64,000 bases of DNA from JANNBN01 sp031430595 (GTDB lineage: Bacteria > Actinomycetota > Acidimicrobiia > Acidimicrobiales > JANYDT01), in the NCBI GenBank assembly GCA_031430595.1, contig JANPBU010000035.1, forward strand, positions 372,001-436,000, given 5' to 3'. Made by a program: the position numbers and the translations under genes. A model generated the notes under the pieces. That model had not been told where the DNA came from. It ran no database searches and worked only from the letters and a program-made list of their open reading frames with translations. Below, in pieces: positions 42,473 through 50,929 of the stretch. The stretch's first letter is position 1; every line of letters begins with the position of its first letter.

Positions 42473-43711
42473 TTGAAGCTCACTGATTTGCCCGACGGGG
42501 CTTGCATTTCAAGGTCCCTTGCGTTTCCTGTGCCACGCTGTTGTGTGCCTGAACCGCTTGAACCTGCCGTTGCTCGTCTCCGTGATCTCGTTACCGACCT
42601 TGACGGCCTGGTTCGCGCTGTGGGTTCTGGAAAACGTCGGACGGGGGCACCTTCGATTGCACGGGTTGAGCTTCGTCCGGTGACCCTCAAATCAGGTTTG
42701 CACCTTCAGTTATCGACGCACGACGGGCAGCGCCCCACTGTTCGCAACATCGCACCGGGCGTCGAGTTAAACGCGGCCCTTGAACAACTCTTCGACGAGC
42801 CGTTCGGAAACTGGCATGTCGAAACCTTGACCCAGACCCTGCAACTTCGGGTCACCAAAAAGGGCGAAGCTCAAGTTCACGTGAGCGTTACCGCCTCGAG
42901 TGGCACGACTGGCACGACTGGCGCCATCAAGAGAGATACCAACCACGACCGTGAGGGTTCGCATCTCATTCACCCTGACGATCCCCTGTTCCGAGTCATC
43001 GGTGGCAACGCTGCGAAACGTCGACAGGTTGACGCTTTCCTACGCGCACTTAGTGCGACAGTCGATCTCAATTCGATCGAAGGACCTCTTCATGTGGTTG
43101 ACCTGGGTTGCGGAAACGCCTACCTGACGTTTGCCGCATACTGCTACCTGCGGGGTCTTGAACTCGACGTCACACTCACGGGGGTCGATATACGAGCCGA
43201 TCAACGAGACCGCAACACGGCTCTCGCAGAGAAACTTGGTTGGGCTGATCGGGTTCGGTTTGTTGCTACGGCAATCGATGGGGTTGCGCTTGAAGTTGAG
43301 CCGGCCGACATCACACTTGCACTTCACGCTTGCGATACCGCTTCCGATGATGCAATCGCACAGGGCGTTCGATGGAAGTCACGGTGGATTCTTGCTGCCC
43401 CATGCTGCCACCACGACATTGCGAGCCAACTCAAAGCGCAAGGATCTGATTCGAATCACTTGCTAACTCGTCATGGCATCCTTCGAGAACGATTTGCCGA
43501 TGTACTGACGGACTCGTTACGGGCGGCCTTGCTCCGTCTCAACGGGTATTCGGTCGAAGTGGTCGAATTCGTCGACTCGGCGCATACACCTCGAAACCTT
43601 CTCATCCGAGCCAGCAGATCCGACGTGCCACCCGATGCGGGGCTTTCGGACGAGTATCGCCTGCTCGCTCAAAGCTGGGGAGTCATCCCTAAACTCGCAA
43701 CCCTCCTCTGA
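42473..43711 (+). CDS. SAM-dependent methyltransferase (Methyltransf_32 / METTL25-like)
   Basis: Protein of 412 residues. An N-terminal domain of about 150 is followed by a class I methyltransferase fold with motif I VVDLGCGNAYLTFAAY, acidic VDIRADQRDR, LALHACDTASDDAI and the distinctive AAPCCHHDI. The DTASDDA and PCCHH pair marks the METTL25-type group. Its target is not known. The start may be the TTG at 42473, but GTG 42545 is a good alternative that trims 24 residues. It is divergent from the solenoid-like gene. Confidence 0.82.
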   Translation: MKLTDLPDGACISRSLAFPVPRCCVPEPLEPAVARLRDLVTDLDGLVRAVGSGKRRTGAPSIARVELRPVTLKSGLHLQLSTHDGQRPTVRNIAPGVELNAALEQLFDEPFGNWHVETLTQTLQLRVTKKGEAQVHVSVTASSGTTGTTGAIKRDTNHDREGSHLIHPDDPLFRVIGGNAAKRRQVDAFLRALSATVDLNSIEGPLHVVDLGCGNAYLTFAAYCYLRGLELDVTLTGVDIRADQRDRNTALAEKLGWADRVRFVATAIDGVALEVEPADITLALHACDTASDDAIAQGVRWKSRWILAAPCCHHDIASQLKAQGSDSNHLLTRHGILRERFADVLTDSLRAALLRLNGYSVEVVEFVDSAHTPRNLLIRASRSDVPPDAGLSDEYRLLAQSWGVIPKLATLL

Positions 43712-43749
43712 ACTTCACGGGATCCCATTTGTCACGGACCATCCCCTAT

Positions 43750-43977
43750 TCGTTCGTTCCGTAATGATCGGCCGCCCGGACCAAAAACCCTTCGACCCGC
43801 CCACTCGTTCGTTACGTAATGATCGCCGACAGGTATCAAAACCACTCAAACCCACCTACTCGTTCGTTCCGTAATGATCGCCCGAGGATTCAGTTATCCG
43901 ATCATTACGGAACGAAACAAGAGGAAGGCAAAAACACAACTTTCCCGGGTCAACCGATCATTACGGAACGAAACGAG
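43750..43977. repeat. 55-bp-periodic cluster of three direct and two inverted 18-21-bp repeats
   Basis: The 18-base core TTCGTTCCGTAATGATCG occurs directly at about 43753-43770, 43808-43825 (one change, A for C) and 43863-43880, each exactly 55 bases apart. It recurs inverted as CGATCATTACGGAACGAA at 43899-43916 and 43955-43972, 56 bases apart. The third direct and first inverted copies form an 18-base-arm, 18-base-spacer hairpin. Possible roles: operator array for the downstream decarboxylase/P450 genes, or a mobile repeat. Confidence 0.85.
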
Positions 43978-44137
43978 AGGGGGGTCGCAACGGATTCGAC
44001 TGCCCAAGACATCCGCAGGTCAATAACAGTTTTGCCGCTGTGAAGAAGTCGCCCCGAAGGTTCGGGTCGAGCAACTGGTCGATCGTCGGGAAAGATCGGC
44101 TGACCTTCCGGTAGTGGCGAATCGTTTGGAACCAAAG

Positions 44138-44143
44138 TATTAT
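44138..44143 (+). promoter_or_regulatory. -10 box TATTAT of acetoacetate-decarboxylase-like gene
   Basis: TATTAT, six bases, ATG 44150; supports this ATG over the in-frame GTG at 44114. Confidence 0.5.
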
Positions 44144-44149
44144 TTGGTT

Positions 44150-44953
44150 ATGGGTGAAACTCAAGGTTTCTGGTATCCGAAGACGGCGACCGGGAAGGCT
44201 TCGATGCTCCCCAACCCCCCGTGGCACTATTCGGGCGAACTACTCACCCTTGAGTACCGAACCGATCCAGATGCTGTCGCTGCGCTTCTGCCCCGAGGTA
44301 TCGACCTCGCCGATGACGACCCCGGTGCAGTCGCCATAATTTTTGCCGAATGGCAATCGTGCGGCGACTCGTTTGACGAAATTCTTGACCCCGGCCGCTC
44401 CCAATACAAAGAGTGTTTCGTCGTGGTTCGCTGTCAGTTCGAAGGACAGCACTACAGCCGCTGCGTGTACATCTGGGTAGACAAAGACTTTGCGATGGTT
44501 CGCGGCCAACATCAGGGCTACCCCAAAAAACTGGGTGAAATCTGGATGACCCGACCGGTGACCGTCGGAAGGGCCGGTCCACGACTTCAGCCCGGTGGGC
44601 GCTTCGGGGCCACTTGCTCAGCATCGGGACGGCGCCTGATTGAAGCAGAGTTCACGATCACCGGCCCCTCAGATACGAACGGGTTCGTTAATGGGCTTCC
44701 TATGGTTCATCACCGCGAGATGCCCGCTATCGAGGGTGACGGCACCATGTCGCTGAACGAAGTGGTGACCATGAGCGGTTTCGATTTTGACGGCGGCCCA
44801 ATATTCACTGGAACCGTTGACCGGCTACACCTCGGCGAGTCGCCAACAGAAGAACTTGCCTTGCTGGTTCCGCACGAAATGATTGCCGGATACTGGCGAA
44901 CCGTAGGCACTTCATGGAAAGCCGGAACCACCCTCTCAAAGGGCGGGTCATGA
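44150..44953 (+). CDS. Acetoacetate decarboxylase-family protein
   Basis: Protein of 267 residues with the ADC fold signatures: YRTDPDAVAALLPRGIDLADD, then QYKECFVVVRCQFEG, and GQHQGYPKKLGEIWMTRPV, whose lysine pair corresponds to the Schiff-base region of ADC. Members outside the clostridial enzyme often act on polyketide or terpenoid intermediates. The stop overlaps the P450 ATG by four bases, so the two are co-translated. ATG 44150 chosen from the -10 box spacing. Confidence 0.82.
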   Translation: MGETQGFWYPKTATGKASMLPNPPWHYSGELLTLEYRTDPDAVAALLPRGIDLADDDPGAVAIIFAEWQSCGDSFDEILDPGRSQYKECFVVVRCQFEGQHYSRCVYIWVDKDFAMVRGQHQGYPKKLGEIWMTRPVTVGRAGPRLQPGGRFGATCSASGRRLIEAEFTITGPSDTNGFVNGLPMVHHREMPAIEGDGTMSLNEVVTMSGFDFDGGPIFTGTVDRLHLGESPTEELALLVPHEMIAGYWRTVGTSWKAGTTLSKGGS

Positions 44954-46242
44954 TTACGTCAACAACTGACCCCGTGCTCGGCCGAGTGGAGATGGACGTT
45001 GGCGCTGACGATGCCGACATCACTAGCCACGATACGTATGTGCACGGGGTACCTCACGCTACGTTTCGACACCTCCGCGATAACGACCCCGTAAGTTGGC
45101 ACGACGAACCAGAAGGAAACGGTTTTTGGGCGGTTACCCGCTACGACGACGTGCTGACTGTCTCACGCAACCCCGCCATCTATTCCAGCGAAACCGGAAT
45201 ACGCATGGAAGAAATGGACGAGGAGGAAAACGCCGCCCGCCGAACCATGATGGAACTTGACGCCCCGGAACACACTCAGTATAGGCGCTTAGTATCAAAG
45301 CCCTTCGCTCGACCCCAGGTCATCAAGTACGAACCAAGCATCCGCCACATAGCTATCGACGTGATTGAAGAGGTTCGACAGTCCGGGGCTACCACCTTTG
45401 ACTTCGTCGACTCCATAGCAAAACAACTGCCAATGCGAATGCTTGGTCGTTTGCTTGGGATACCCGACGAAGACGGGCCTTGGCTGGTAGAGAAGGGCGA
45501 TGCGCTACTCGGCAACACCGACCCAGACTTCACGTCACACCCGGTAGATCTTGTCGACACTGAAGCATTCCGGCTAATGCCGTTTCGGTCTCCTGCCGGT
45601 TTCGAACTGTTCAACTACGCTCAGAAGCAAGCCGAATTGCGGCGTGGCTGCCCAGCTCAAGATGTCATAGGTTCGCTTATGGAACCCATGCCAGACGGAA
45701 AGCGGCTTTCGGAACATGAGTTCAACAATTTCTTCACCCTTCTTGTTGCTGCCGGAAACGACACGACGCGCTACACAATGGCAGCCGGAATGCAGGCGCT
45801 CATCGATCGGCCAGAGATGCTCCGCGAGTTGCAAGCCGACCCGACACTGATTCCGTCGGCAGTCGAAGAGATTTTGCGTTGGACTTCAGTCACCATGCAT
45901 TTTCGTCGTACCGCAACCGAAGACACCGTGCTCAATGGTCGAAGCATCAAAGCGGGCGACAAAGTCGTCATGTGGTTTGTGTCAGCCGATTTTGACGAGC
46001 GCAAATTCCCTGAACCATTCCACTTCGATATTCGAAGAACCCCAAACGAGCATGCAGCGTTCGGTTGGATGAGCCCTCACCTCTGCCTTGGTGCGCCGCT
46101 AGCCCGCCTTGAAATTCGGGTGCTACTTGAAGAGTTGCTTCCCCGCATCACCGAAATTGTCCAGGTCGGGCCGACAGCGCGCTTACGATCGAATTTTATC
46201 TCTGGATTGAAAACTCTTCCGGTAGAAGTGACCTGGGCCTAG
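44950..46242 (+). CDS. Cytochrome P450
   Basis: Monooxygenase of 430 residues, soluble bacterial type. I-helix oxygen-binding AAGNDTTRYT, ExxR-region VEEILRWTS, and heme-binding FGWMSPHLCLGAPLARLE with C379 are all present. In the heme loop the usual FGxGxHxC reads FGWMSPHLC. The sequence resembles steroid/terpenoid P450s such as the CYP125/142 type, but a subfamily cannot be set here. Redox partners are not adjacent. ATG 44950 overlaps the decarboxylase stop. Confidence 0.93.
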   Translation: MITSTTDPVLGRVEMDVGADDADITSHDTYVHGVPHATFRHLRDNDPVSWHDEPEGNGFWAVTRYDDVLTVSRNPAIYSSETGIRMEEMDEEENAARRTMMELDAPEHTQYRRLVSKPFARPQVIKYEPSIRHIAIDVIEEVRQSGATTFDFVDSIAKQLPMRMLGRLLGIPDEDGPWLVEKGDALLGNTDPDFTSHPVDLVDTEAFRLMPFRSPAGFELFNYAQKQAELRRGCPAQDVIGSLMEPMPDGKRLSEHEFNNFFTLLVAAGNDTTRYTMAAGMQALIDRPEMLRELQADPTLIPSAVEEILRWTSVTMHFRRTATEDTVLNGRSIKAGDKVVMWFVSADFDERKFPEPFHFDIRRTPNEHAAFGWMSPHLCLGAPLARLEIRVLLEELLPRITEIVQVGPTARLRSNFISGLKTLPVEVTWA

Positions 46243-46248
46243 GACGGT

Positions 46249-46254
46249 TACCAT
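46249..46254 (+). promoter_or_regulatory. -10 box TACCAT of unknown protein gene
   Basis: TACCAT, six bases, ATG 46261. The gene may also be read from the P450 transcript, so this one is less certain. Confidence 0.35.
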
Positions 46255-46260
46255 GAGGTC

Positions 46261-46731
46261 ATGAGTGCGGCCGGGTATCAACCGATGACCATCGCCCAAC
46301 TCAGTTATCGGCTGAGTCAACGGGGAGATGACTCAATCAAATGGCGTCTAGTTCTCGAATTCCTAGAAGAGTTCCGTCATGAATCGACTGTGGTTCAAGA
46401 AACCCTCATTGCCCCGGAACCGCAGGATTGCGGTGACCCACGATTTGACCTGCTTCTTGCAGCCGTCGTTGAGCACCTCGCTTACCACTATGGGCTCAAC
46501 TTTCCCGAGTGGACGTTACAACAAGAACGTTTGTGGATCGGCACGGCATGGTTTCCGAACAACCTTCCGAGTGCCAGGGTTTGGGCACTCGCGCACTCTC
46601 CTGCTGCGTTTCGGCGGCGAGGCATATTCCTTCATCCCGACGACTTGGTTCGAGGATCTTCGAGCAAAGCAATTAACGAGCGCAAACGCATGATTATTGA
46701 AGACCTATTCCCCTCACATCCGATCACCTGA
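46261..46731 (+). CDS. Uncharacterised protein with C-terminal SPAAFRRRGIFLHPDDL motif
   Basis: Protein of 156 residues. Helical N-terminus (LSYRLSQRGDDSIKWRLVLEFLEEF), a middle FDLLLAAVVEHLAYHYGL segment, and a C-terminal block WALAHSPAAFRRRGIFLHPDDLVRGSSS. I have seen similar tails in uncharacterised actinobacterial proteins but can name no domain. It lies 18 bases after the P450 gene; its 3' end overlaps the convergent amidotransferase gene by 18 bases. Function unknown. Confidence 0.68.
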   Translation: MSAAGYQPMTIAQLSYRLSQRGDDSIKWRLVLEFLEEFRHESTVVQETLIAPEPQDCGDPRFDLLLAAVVEHLAYHYGLNFPEWTLQQERLWIGTAWFPNNLPSARVWALAHSPAAFRRRGIFLHPDDLVRGSSSKAINERKRMIIEDLFPSHPIT

Positions 46732-47442
46732 CGCGCTGTTAATCAGCCAGGTAAAGCAGGGGTCGGGCTGGGCCAACACGAGTTCAGGATGCCATTGCAC
46801 GGCAAATACCCGCATCGAGGGAACCTCATAGGCTTCGATCACACCATCCGGAGCCACCCCCGTCACGATCACACCATCGCCGGGTCGGTCAACGCATTGG
46901 TGATGCAACGTGTTCACCATGATGTTCGACGACCCGAATGCGTTCGACACGAGCGACCCGGGCGTCAAAGCAACCTCGTGCATAAGTTCCTCACGAGGGA
47001 ACGACCAGGCCGGATGGCCCGAGCCAACCCCGGCAGGAAGGTCAGCTACCAAGGTGCCGCCGAGTGCAACGTTCACCAATTGTGCGCCGCGGCAAATGGC
47101 CAGAACTGGCTTGCCGGCCGCTGCCGCGGCATGAAACAGCGCTGTCTCGTAGGCATCTCGAAGCGGCTCAACCTCACCAAGATTCGGGCTGGGCAACGCA
47201 CCATATCGACGAGGGTCAACATCGGAACCACCCGTCAAAATCAGTCCATCCATGTGGGCCATAACGGCAACCGGGTCACTCTCGAACGGAACGGTCAACG
47301 CAATACCGCCGGCGGCGTCAACACATTTCGCATAGTCAGCCAAACAGAGGTCGACCTCGGCTGAAGCGAAATTCGCTGGGAACCCGGCGATTCGATGACC
47401 AACCCACCGACGACCTGACACGGCAATAAATGGTTTCGACAT
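46714..47442 (-). CDS. Class I glutamine amidotransferase-like hydrolase (peptidase C26, PuuD-like)
   Basis: Protein of 242 residues. The catalytic nucleophile is C117 in AICRGAQLVNVALGG; the His-Glu pair is in FAVQWHPEL. GLILTGGSDVDPRRYG is typical of PuuD-type gamma-glutamyl hydrolases that free GABA from gamma-glutamyl-GABA. Free-standing, with no synthase partner, it fits hydrolysis of a gamma-glutamyl compound. The -10 box TACGCT six bases upstream fixes ATG 47442. Confidence 0.87.
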   Translation of the reverse strand: MSKPFIAVSGRRWVGHRIAGFPANFASAEVDLCLADYAKCVDAAGGIALTVPFESDPVAVMAHMDGLILTGGSDVDPRRYGALPSPNLGEVEPLRDAYETALFHAAAAAGKPVLAICRGAQLVNVALGGTLVADLPAGVGSGHPAWSFPREELMHEVALTPGSLVSNAFGSSNIMVNTLHHQCVDRPGDGVIVTGVAPDGVIEAYEVPSMRVFAVQWHPELVLAQPDPCFTWLINSASGDRM

Positions 47443-47448
47443 GCGCCT

Positions 47449-47454
47449 AGCGTA
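47449..47454 (-). promoter_or_regulatory. -10 box TACGCT of amidotransferase gene
   Basis: TACGCT, six bases, ATG 47442. Confidence 0.5.
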
Positions 47455-47479
47455 CCTTGTCACTATTGTTTGGTTCCGA

Positions 47480-48394
47480 ATGAATTCGATCAATCACCTT
47501 CCCGAAACCCGACGAATACTGTTAGACGGATATCCGACCGAGGTAACTCGCCAAGATGACGTCTTGGTTGCAGCCGATGGGCGCAGTGTCTCAACTGGTG
47601 ATGCCGTTCACCTTCCGCCCGTGCTTCCGACGAAAATCATCTGTTGCCATTTGAATCACATTTCGCGGGTTAGAGAATTTGGTGTCTCACTGCCACCGGC
47701 CCCAACCTACTTTCATAAACCAATCAGTGCACTTAACGCTCACGGTGCGGCAGTAGTTCGCCCAAGTAACTGCGAATGGCTCAACTACGAGGGCGAAGTA
47801 GCCATCGTAATCGGGCGCACATGTCGAAACATTCGCCACGCCGACGCCGGTGACTACATTGCCGGCTACACGGTTTCCAATGACTACGGCCTGCACGATT
47901 TCCGCGACACTGATTCGGGTTCAATGCTTCGGGTTAAGGGGGCTGACACCCTGTGCCCTATCGGTCCCGGCCTCGTTAAAGATTGGGATTTTCGGGGGAA
48001 GTCAATTCGGACACTTGTCAATGGCGTGGTGAAACAAAATGGTGGTACCGATGAAATGGCGTGGGATATGCACTACCTTGTCGCCGACATTGCTCGGCTT
48101 ATTACGTTGGTGCCTGGCGACATCATTCTTTCCGGAACGCCAGCCATTTCACGCCCGGTACAGCCAGGCGATATCGTGACCGTTGAAGTCGAGGGCCTAG
48201 GCGCGCTTACCAATCATATTGTCACCGGACCAGAACCGGTCAGTGATGAAGTCGGGGCCCAACCTACTGCTACCGAAGAAGTGCTGTCGACAGCCCTTGG
48301 TGGCGAGTGGGAATTTCGAGGTCAGCGCCGACCGAATAACACCGATCGAAGTGAACTTCCCTTTCCCCGAGTACACCCGAAGATGACGCAATGA
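47480..48394 (+). CDS. hpaG: Fumarylacetoacetate hydrolase-family enzyme (HpaG-like)
   Basis: Protein of 304 residues. Metal-binding acidic residues lie in YEGEVAIVIGRTCRN (E-E) and later DxxxxN-type sites; TVSNDYGLHDFRDTD, KGADTLCPIGPGLV and LVPGDIILSGTPAI are family motifs. Members isomerise or decarboxylate 2-hydroxyhepta-2,4-diene-1,7-dioate-like products of meta-cleavage. The stop overlaps the ATG of the aldehyde dehydrogenase by four bases, matching the HpaG-HpaE order. ATG 47480 is preferred. Divergent from the amidotransferase gene across 37 bases. Confidence 0.85.
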   Translation: MNSINHLPETRRILLDGYPTEVTRQDDVLVAADGRSVSTGDAVHLPPVLPTKIICCHLNHISRVREFGVSLPPAPTYFHKPISALNAHGAAVVRPSNCEWLNYEGEVAIVIGRTCRNIRHADAGDYIAGYTVSNDYGLHDFRDTDSGSMLRVKGADTLCPIGPGLVKDWDFRGKSIRTLVNGVVKQNGGTDEMAWDMHYLVADIARLITLVPGDIILSGTPAISRPVQPGDIVTVEVEGLGALTNHIVTGPEPVSDEVGAQPTATEEVLSTALGGEWEFRGQRRPNNTDRSELPFPRVHPKMTQ

Positions 48395-49902
48395 CCGCGT
48401 CACGTTCGTGGCCGACCACAAGTTCAGTAGCGCCCGGCGCAACAGCACGATTCGACGTTGCGGGGATTCCCGTTTCAGGTGACCACTACATCGGCGGTCA
48501 ACGAGTAGGCAGCGCGCATACCTTTGAAGACCGGTCGCCGCTCGACTGGACTCTCAAATTGGGCGATATCAGTCGTGGTGATTCCGCTGCTGCTGCACTC
48601 GCAGTTGACGCAGCGACCCGAGCGTTCCCAGCATGGGCTGCACTTGGCCCGGGTGGCCGCGAGCCCTTCCTGAAGCGGCTGGCCGATCTCATTGACGAGC
48701 ATGTTCCAGACATCGCTCAGGTTGAATGCCTCGACATGGCCATGCTCGAAGAAAGCCTTCGCCTCCGCGTACTTGGAAGAGGGGCTCGTAATTTTCGCGT
48801 GTACGCCGAGATGGCGGCACAATACGAAGAAAGGGTTTGGTCATCGAACGGCACCGCCAATCGGGTGATTCGTATGCCGGCGGGACCGACCGTGGTGATA
48901 ACGCCTTGGAACGCCCCGTTCATGCTGTCGACCTGGAAGTGCGCCCCTGCCCTCGCAGCGGGGAACACCGTCATTCTGAAGCCTGCTGAGTGGTCACCGC
49001 TTTCGTGCTCATTGCTTGCCGATCTGGCTCACGAGGCGGGTCTTCCACCGGGTGTATTTAATGTGCTGCAGGGCATCGGCGAAGAGGTTGGACCACCCCT
49101 CATTAACGATGCGCGCATACGACGTCTTTCATTCACGGGTTCACCTGCCACGGGTCGCATCATTGCAGCGGCAGCCGCTTCGAACCTCATTCCGTTTACC
49201 GCCGAATTGGGTGGAAAGGGTGCATTCGTTGTTTTCGCTGATGCCGATATCGATGCTGCCGCCAAAAAAGCAGCTGGGCAATACGACGATAGCGGCCAGG
49301 TATGCCTGGCCGGAACTCGCCTCATCGTCGAAGCGTCGATTGAGCATCGCTTCCTTGAACTCTTTAATATGTACACAGATCGACATGTAATGGGTGATAG
49401 CCGAGTCTCTACGACCACGATGTCACCACTGATTCACCCCGACCATCTCGCCAGCGTTGAAGGTTTTGTGGAACGGGCCCGAGTCAACGGAGACACGATA
49501 AGGCGAGGCGGAAATCGGCCGAAGCCCAATGGCCTCTGGTTCGAACCAACCCTCATCGCCCCGAAGTCAAACGACTCAGAGATTGTTCAGCACGAAGTGT
49601 TTGGCCCGGTCCTGACATTCCAAACCTTTGACTCTGAGGCCGACGCGATTGAACTGGCCAACTCGACCGCATACGGTTTGTCTGCGCTGATTTATACCGG
49701 AGACGCCAGCCGGGCAGACCGAGTAGGTCGGGCCGTGCGAGCGGGAACAACCTGGGTGAACTGCTTCTTGATCAGAGATCTCACCGCCCCGTTCGGTGGA
49801 ATCGGCATTAGCGGCATCGGTCGCGAAGGCGGCGACTTTGCGCTCGATTTCTGCTCAGATCTGAAGACGCTTCAGATCCTCGACGGGACAACTGGCTACT
49901 AG
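48391..49902 (+). CDS. hpaE: Aldehyde dehydrogenase (HpaE-like)
   Basis: NAD(P)-dependent enzyme of 503 residues. Catalytic C305 lies in GQVCLAGTRL and base E272 in AELGGKGAF; coenzyme motifs TPWNAPFMLSTWKCAPALAAGNTVILKPAEWSP and FTGSPATGRII are complete. In the pathway context it would oxidise 5-carboxymethyl-2-hydroxymuconate semialdehyde, the product of the HpaD-type dioxygenase. A general semialdehyde dehydrogenase is equally possible. It is co-translated with the FAH-family gene. Confidence 0.9.
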   Translation: MTASRSWPTTSSVAPGATARFDVAGIPVSGDHYIGGQRVGSAHTFEDRSPLDWTLKLGDISRGDSAAAALAVDAATRAFPAWAALGPGGREPFLKRLADLIDEHVPDIAQVECLDMAMLEESLRLRVLGRGARNFRVYAEMAAQYEERVWSSNGTANRVIRMPAGPTVVITPWNAPFMLSTWKCAPALAAGNTVILKPAEWSPLSCSLLADLAHEAGLPPGVFNVLQGIGEEVGPPLINDARIRRLSFTGSPATGRIIAAAAASNLIPFTAELGGKGAFVVFADADIDAAAKKAAGQYDDSGQVCLAGTRLIVEASIEHRFLELFNMYTDRHVMGDSRVSTTTMSPLIHPDHLASVEGFVERARVNGDTIRRGGNRPKPNGLWFEPTLIAPKSNDSEIVQHEVFGPVLTFQTFDSEADAIELANSTAYGLSALIYTGDASRADRVGRAVRAGTTWVNCFLIRDLTAPFGGIGISGIGREGGDFALDFCSDLKTLQILDGTTGY

Positions 49903-49940
49903 GCATTTCGCCAGCGCGGAAAATTGTCATACGGGCCTCG

Positions 49941-49946
49941 TATGCT
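49941..49946 (+). promoter_or_regulatory. -10 box TATGCT of Uma2 copy 2
   Basis: TATGCT, six bases, ATG 49953. Confidence 0.5.
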
Positions 49947-49952
49947 TACGGC

Positions 49953-50465
49953 ATGAAGACTGTGGTTCTCGGTGACATCCCGCCCGCCCTGGATTCGCAC
50001 CTTGCTGAGCGTAAACGCCTCGGCCTCGACACACACGACGAGGTATGGACAGGCGACTACTACATGGCACCAGCAGCAAGCTTCAATCATGCGAAACACG
50101 AGATGACTATCGGCCGTCTCCTTTTCGAAAAGGCCGAACCACTGAATTTGGTGGTGACAGGTGCGTTCAACCTTGGAAGCCCCGACAATTTTCGGGTGCC
50201 CGACCTCGGTGTACATCGTGGCGATCCTGAAGGTACGTGGATAGCTTCTGCTTCAGTGATTGTCGAAGTTCGATCACCCGACGACGAAACGTACAACAAG
50301 TTCGATTTCTATTTCGAGCACAACGTTGACGAAATCTTGGTCGCTGACCTGACGTCACAAACGGTCCATTGGTTTATACGCACACTTAGCGGTTTTGAAC
50401 CTTCCAGCGCCAGTGCTGTACTCGGGTTAACCAGCCAAGAGGTTGCCAGCGCGCTTGACTGGTAA
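49953..50465 (+). CDS. Uma2-family (DUF820) protein, copy 2
   Basis: Protein of 170 residues, paralogue of 23591-24112. Both begin MKTVVLGD and share RLGLDTHDEVW, YHMAPAASF-like YYMAPAASF, FRVPDLGVHRG and VEVRSPDDE, with a more diverged middle. The fold signature D...E-V-R-S is intact in both. No mobile element lies between or beside them, so duplication was old or happened elsewhere. Function unknown for the family. Confidence 0.85.
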   Translation: MKTVVLGDIPPALDSHLAERKRLGLDTHDEVWTGDYYMAPAASFNHAKHEMTIGRLLFEKAEPLNLVVTGAFNLGSPDNFRVPDLGVHRGDPEGTWIASASVIVEVRSPDDETYNKFDFYFEHNVDEILVADLTSQTVHWFIRTLSGFEPSSASAVLGLTSQEVASALDW

Positions 50466-50481
50466 GCGGTAGAGCAGAACC

Positions 50482-50853
50482 TCAGACCGAGGTACGTCGA
50501 CCCGGATGATCACCAGGATGAAGTGTTGGGCCAGCCTTGTGCGCAAACAGAACCAAAGCTTCGATACTCGGAATCATCTCTCGGCCGAGCTCACTGAACT
50601 GATAGTAAATACACTTATTTTCAAGAAAGCGAACAATGAAACCCTTCGTCTCCAGTTCTTGAAGACGCTCCGTCAATAGTCGGTCGGAAAGACCTGGCAC
50701 AGTCGATGCGATATCGCTGAAACGGGCAGGGCCTTGGCTGAGGCGAAGCAGAACCGAAGGGGTCCATCGCCTACCAATCAGTTCGACAACTGCCTGGAAC
50801 ATTGGGCAATACCCTCCGTGTCCTGGCTCAAGCACTTCTCTGGTTAGATCCAT
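50482..50853 (-). CDS. HxlR-family transcriptional regulator
   Basis: Winged-helix protein of 123 residues. Family motifs are present: C in GGYCPMFQAVVELIGRRW, then TPSVLLRLSQGPARFSDIASTVPGLSDRLLTERLQELE, and a C-terminal YYQFSELGREMIP wing. The Cys in the N-terminal helix can act as a redox switch (as in HypR/YodB, which sense quinones and electrophiles). It lies directly after the azoreductase gene on the same strand, the classic YodB/AzoR arrangement. AAGGGGGG precedes ATG 50853. Confidence 0.9.
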   Translation of the reverse strand: MDLTREVLEPGHGGYCPMFQAVVELIGRRWTPSVLLRLSQGPARFSDIASTVPGLSDRLLTERLQELETKGFIVRFLENKCIYYQFSELGREMIPSIEALVLFAHKAGPTLHPGDHPGRRTSV

Positions 50854-50929
50854 CACCCCCCCTTCAGACGTTAACCATACGCCAAGTGGTTGGCCCGGTC
50901 CAGGCACCAAGCCAACCGTATTGCAATGG

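Larger units (their letters stand above)
43712..44149. other. Intergenic region with repeat cluster
   Basis: A 438-base gap between the methyltransferase and acetoacetate-decarboxylase-like genes. It contains the periodic repeats listed separately and the promoter of the latter gene. Short frames here merely translate the repeats; no gene is credible. Confidence 0.7.

Noticed and set aside
43750..43880. Possible CRISPR array (21-base repeats with 34-base spacers)
   Set aside because: Only three direct copies, one imperfect, then the orientation reverses; no cas genes in the window.
44244..44624. Minus-strand frame of 126 codons
   Set aside because: Antisense to the decarboxylase-like gene; Arg/Cys-rich shadow composition.
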